From positions 2,852,001 to 2,916,000 of the forward strand of contig CM066310.1 of NCBI GenBank assembly GCA_033807695.1: DNA of 64,000 nt, in the 5' to 3' direction. This document shows, piece after piece, positions 63,301 to 64,000 of this stretch. The notes under the pieces are model-generated. The model did not search any database. It saw only the letters and a list, made by a program, of their open reading frames with translations, and was not told where the DNA came from. The stretch comes from Daedaleopsis sinensis. Lineage: Eukaryota; Basidiomycota; Agaricomycetes; Polyporales; Polyporaceae. Position 1 is the stretch's first letter. Every line of letters starts with the position of its first letter. Position numbers and translations under genes: made by a program.

Positions 63301-63434
63301 CACATCTTGCGCAGTTCCGCCTCATCTTCTAAGGAAGGCTGAAGTACTTGCGTCAAGAGCTCTGCGGTACCGGGCCCGGGTGGGAGCTGGGCGATGCGGG
63401 CGAGGAAGGCTTGCGCCTCGGAAGTCTGAGACAT
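57323..63434 (-). CDS. Giant ankyrin-repeat protein with nucleotidyltransferase-like N-terminus
   Basis: Ten exons join in phase into about 1854 residues: 63434-62511, 62458-62165, 62052-61871, 61817-60633, 60567-59639, 59585-59448, 59392-58567, 58515-58399, 58345-58210 and 58156-57323. The N-terminal 300 residues resemble a polymerase-beta-type nucleotidyltransferase fold: GGS (138-140), SDVDLFLYG (171-179) and FDVD (241-244). CFLAPYNPKNKDRRLHRHPA and FGTLSECLEDCCEFCP follow. Ankyrin repeats then dominate (VGRTPLQIAILAKEVDIA, DGRTALHLAAQLDLPTL, SITPLSLSLEHRHWATARLV, PLHIAVKNAALSMVRVLL, SSPLHCAVSES), with a long Asp/Glu-rich insert at about 580-650. The third exon's acceptor was chosen to keep the frame (112-nt intron). 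The function is unknown, and it could be a scaffold or an enzyme. Confidence 0.82.
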
Positions 63435-64000
63435 GAGAGGTTGACAAGAGTAGTTCCGTGTGGAGATTCTGGGGAGTTGTCAGCAGAGGACCGACGACGA
63501 AGGGGAAAACGTGAAGCTCAGCGGACAGTATACTTATAGGATCAACGAAGCGAGAATGCACGTGGCCGGCGAGGCATCAGTAAGTAAGGGCCAGGTAGAG
63601 GTGCAGCGTATATGGAATTGACACACATACGTACGTGCTACGCCGTTGCCAGCCCTGTCGGCGAAGTACTTCTGTAGGCGGTGGAGATGCTCGGATTGCG
63701 TGGGATGCATCAGGCGCTACGGCGATGAATTGTCATTTCAATCCACCCGCGCTCACACCGCACACACCCGTCCTCTTGACTCGATGCTCCAGTCCAGCTA
63801 CTTGCGGCTCCGAAGTAACATAGGATGTCGCATGTCATGAGTCGACCATCGTGGGAGGTCGTGGGTCGACCAAGGACGATGGCACAGGACTGGAATTGCC
63901 TAATCAGTCGCGAATCCTCGCCCATGAGCGGCGACCACACAGCGCCCTGCGTCCTCTTGACTCGATCGAAGCATATCCTAGGGTCGGTCAACGACCCGTC
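63435..64000. other. Upstream of the ankyrin gene; nothing recognised
   Basis: This contains the promoter of the ankyrin gene. No other feature is supported up to the window edge. Confidence 0.4.

Overview
The window looks like nuclear DNA of a basidiomycete fungus, most likely a polypore-type agaricomycete. Genes are cut by many short introns (mostly 48-65 nt, GTRNGT...YAG) whose phases can be followed exactly. TATA boxes often lie 60-100 nt upstream of the ATG. The gene families are typical of wood-decay basidiomycetes: F-box/LRR proteins, G1 glutamic peptidases, an FSH1 hydrolase, an AIF-like oxidoreductase, a BTB protein and serpentine membrane proteins. No rRNA, tRNA or CRISPR was seen.

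Layout. 1-1.5 kb: the 5' part of a multi-pass membrane protein gene split by a foldback TIR element. 3.0-5.3 kb: a divergent pair, an unknown protein and an eight-exon FSH1 serine hydrolase. 5.5-15.2 kb: a membrane-protein gene cut in two by a near-intact 8.3 kb Ty3/gypsy retrotransposon (LTRs three substitutions apart); an intact paralogue sits at 26.8-27.8 kb. 15.8-16.6 kb: a cysteine-rich two-TM protein. 17.7-21.2 kb: a BRD7/9-like bromodomain protein. 21.8-23.5 kb: an F-box protein. 24.3-26.0 kb: a decayed M20 peptidase. 28.6-29.7 kb: sterol C-5 desaturase. 30.6-34.9 kb: two tandem F-box/LRR genes. 35.2-36.6 kb: broken and chimeric fragments. 37.3-39.8 kb: an AIF/FSP1-like flavoprotein with an unusually long intron. 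40-42.7 kb: GC-rich repeats with no supported gene. 42.9-47 kb: two members of an unknown small family around another F-box-like ORF. 47.8-51.8 kb: tandem G1 peptidases. 53.8-54.9 kb: a BTB protein with an in-frame stop. 56.6-57.0 kb: a tiny SMP-domain protein. 57.3-63.4 kb: a ten-exon, about 1854-residue protein with a nucleotidyltransferase-like N-terminus and ankyrin repeats.

The genes do not form an operon or one pathway. The 35-47 kb stretch is accessory in character (gene fragments, duplications, GC-rich repeats, F-box relatives), while FSH1, the bromodomain protein, ERG3, the AIF-like gene, the SMP protein and the ankyrin gene look like conserved housekeeping loci. Exon joins below were derived by eye from splice signals and reading-frame continuity, without transcript data.
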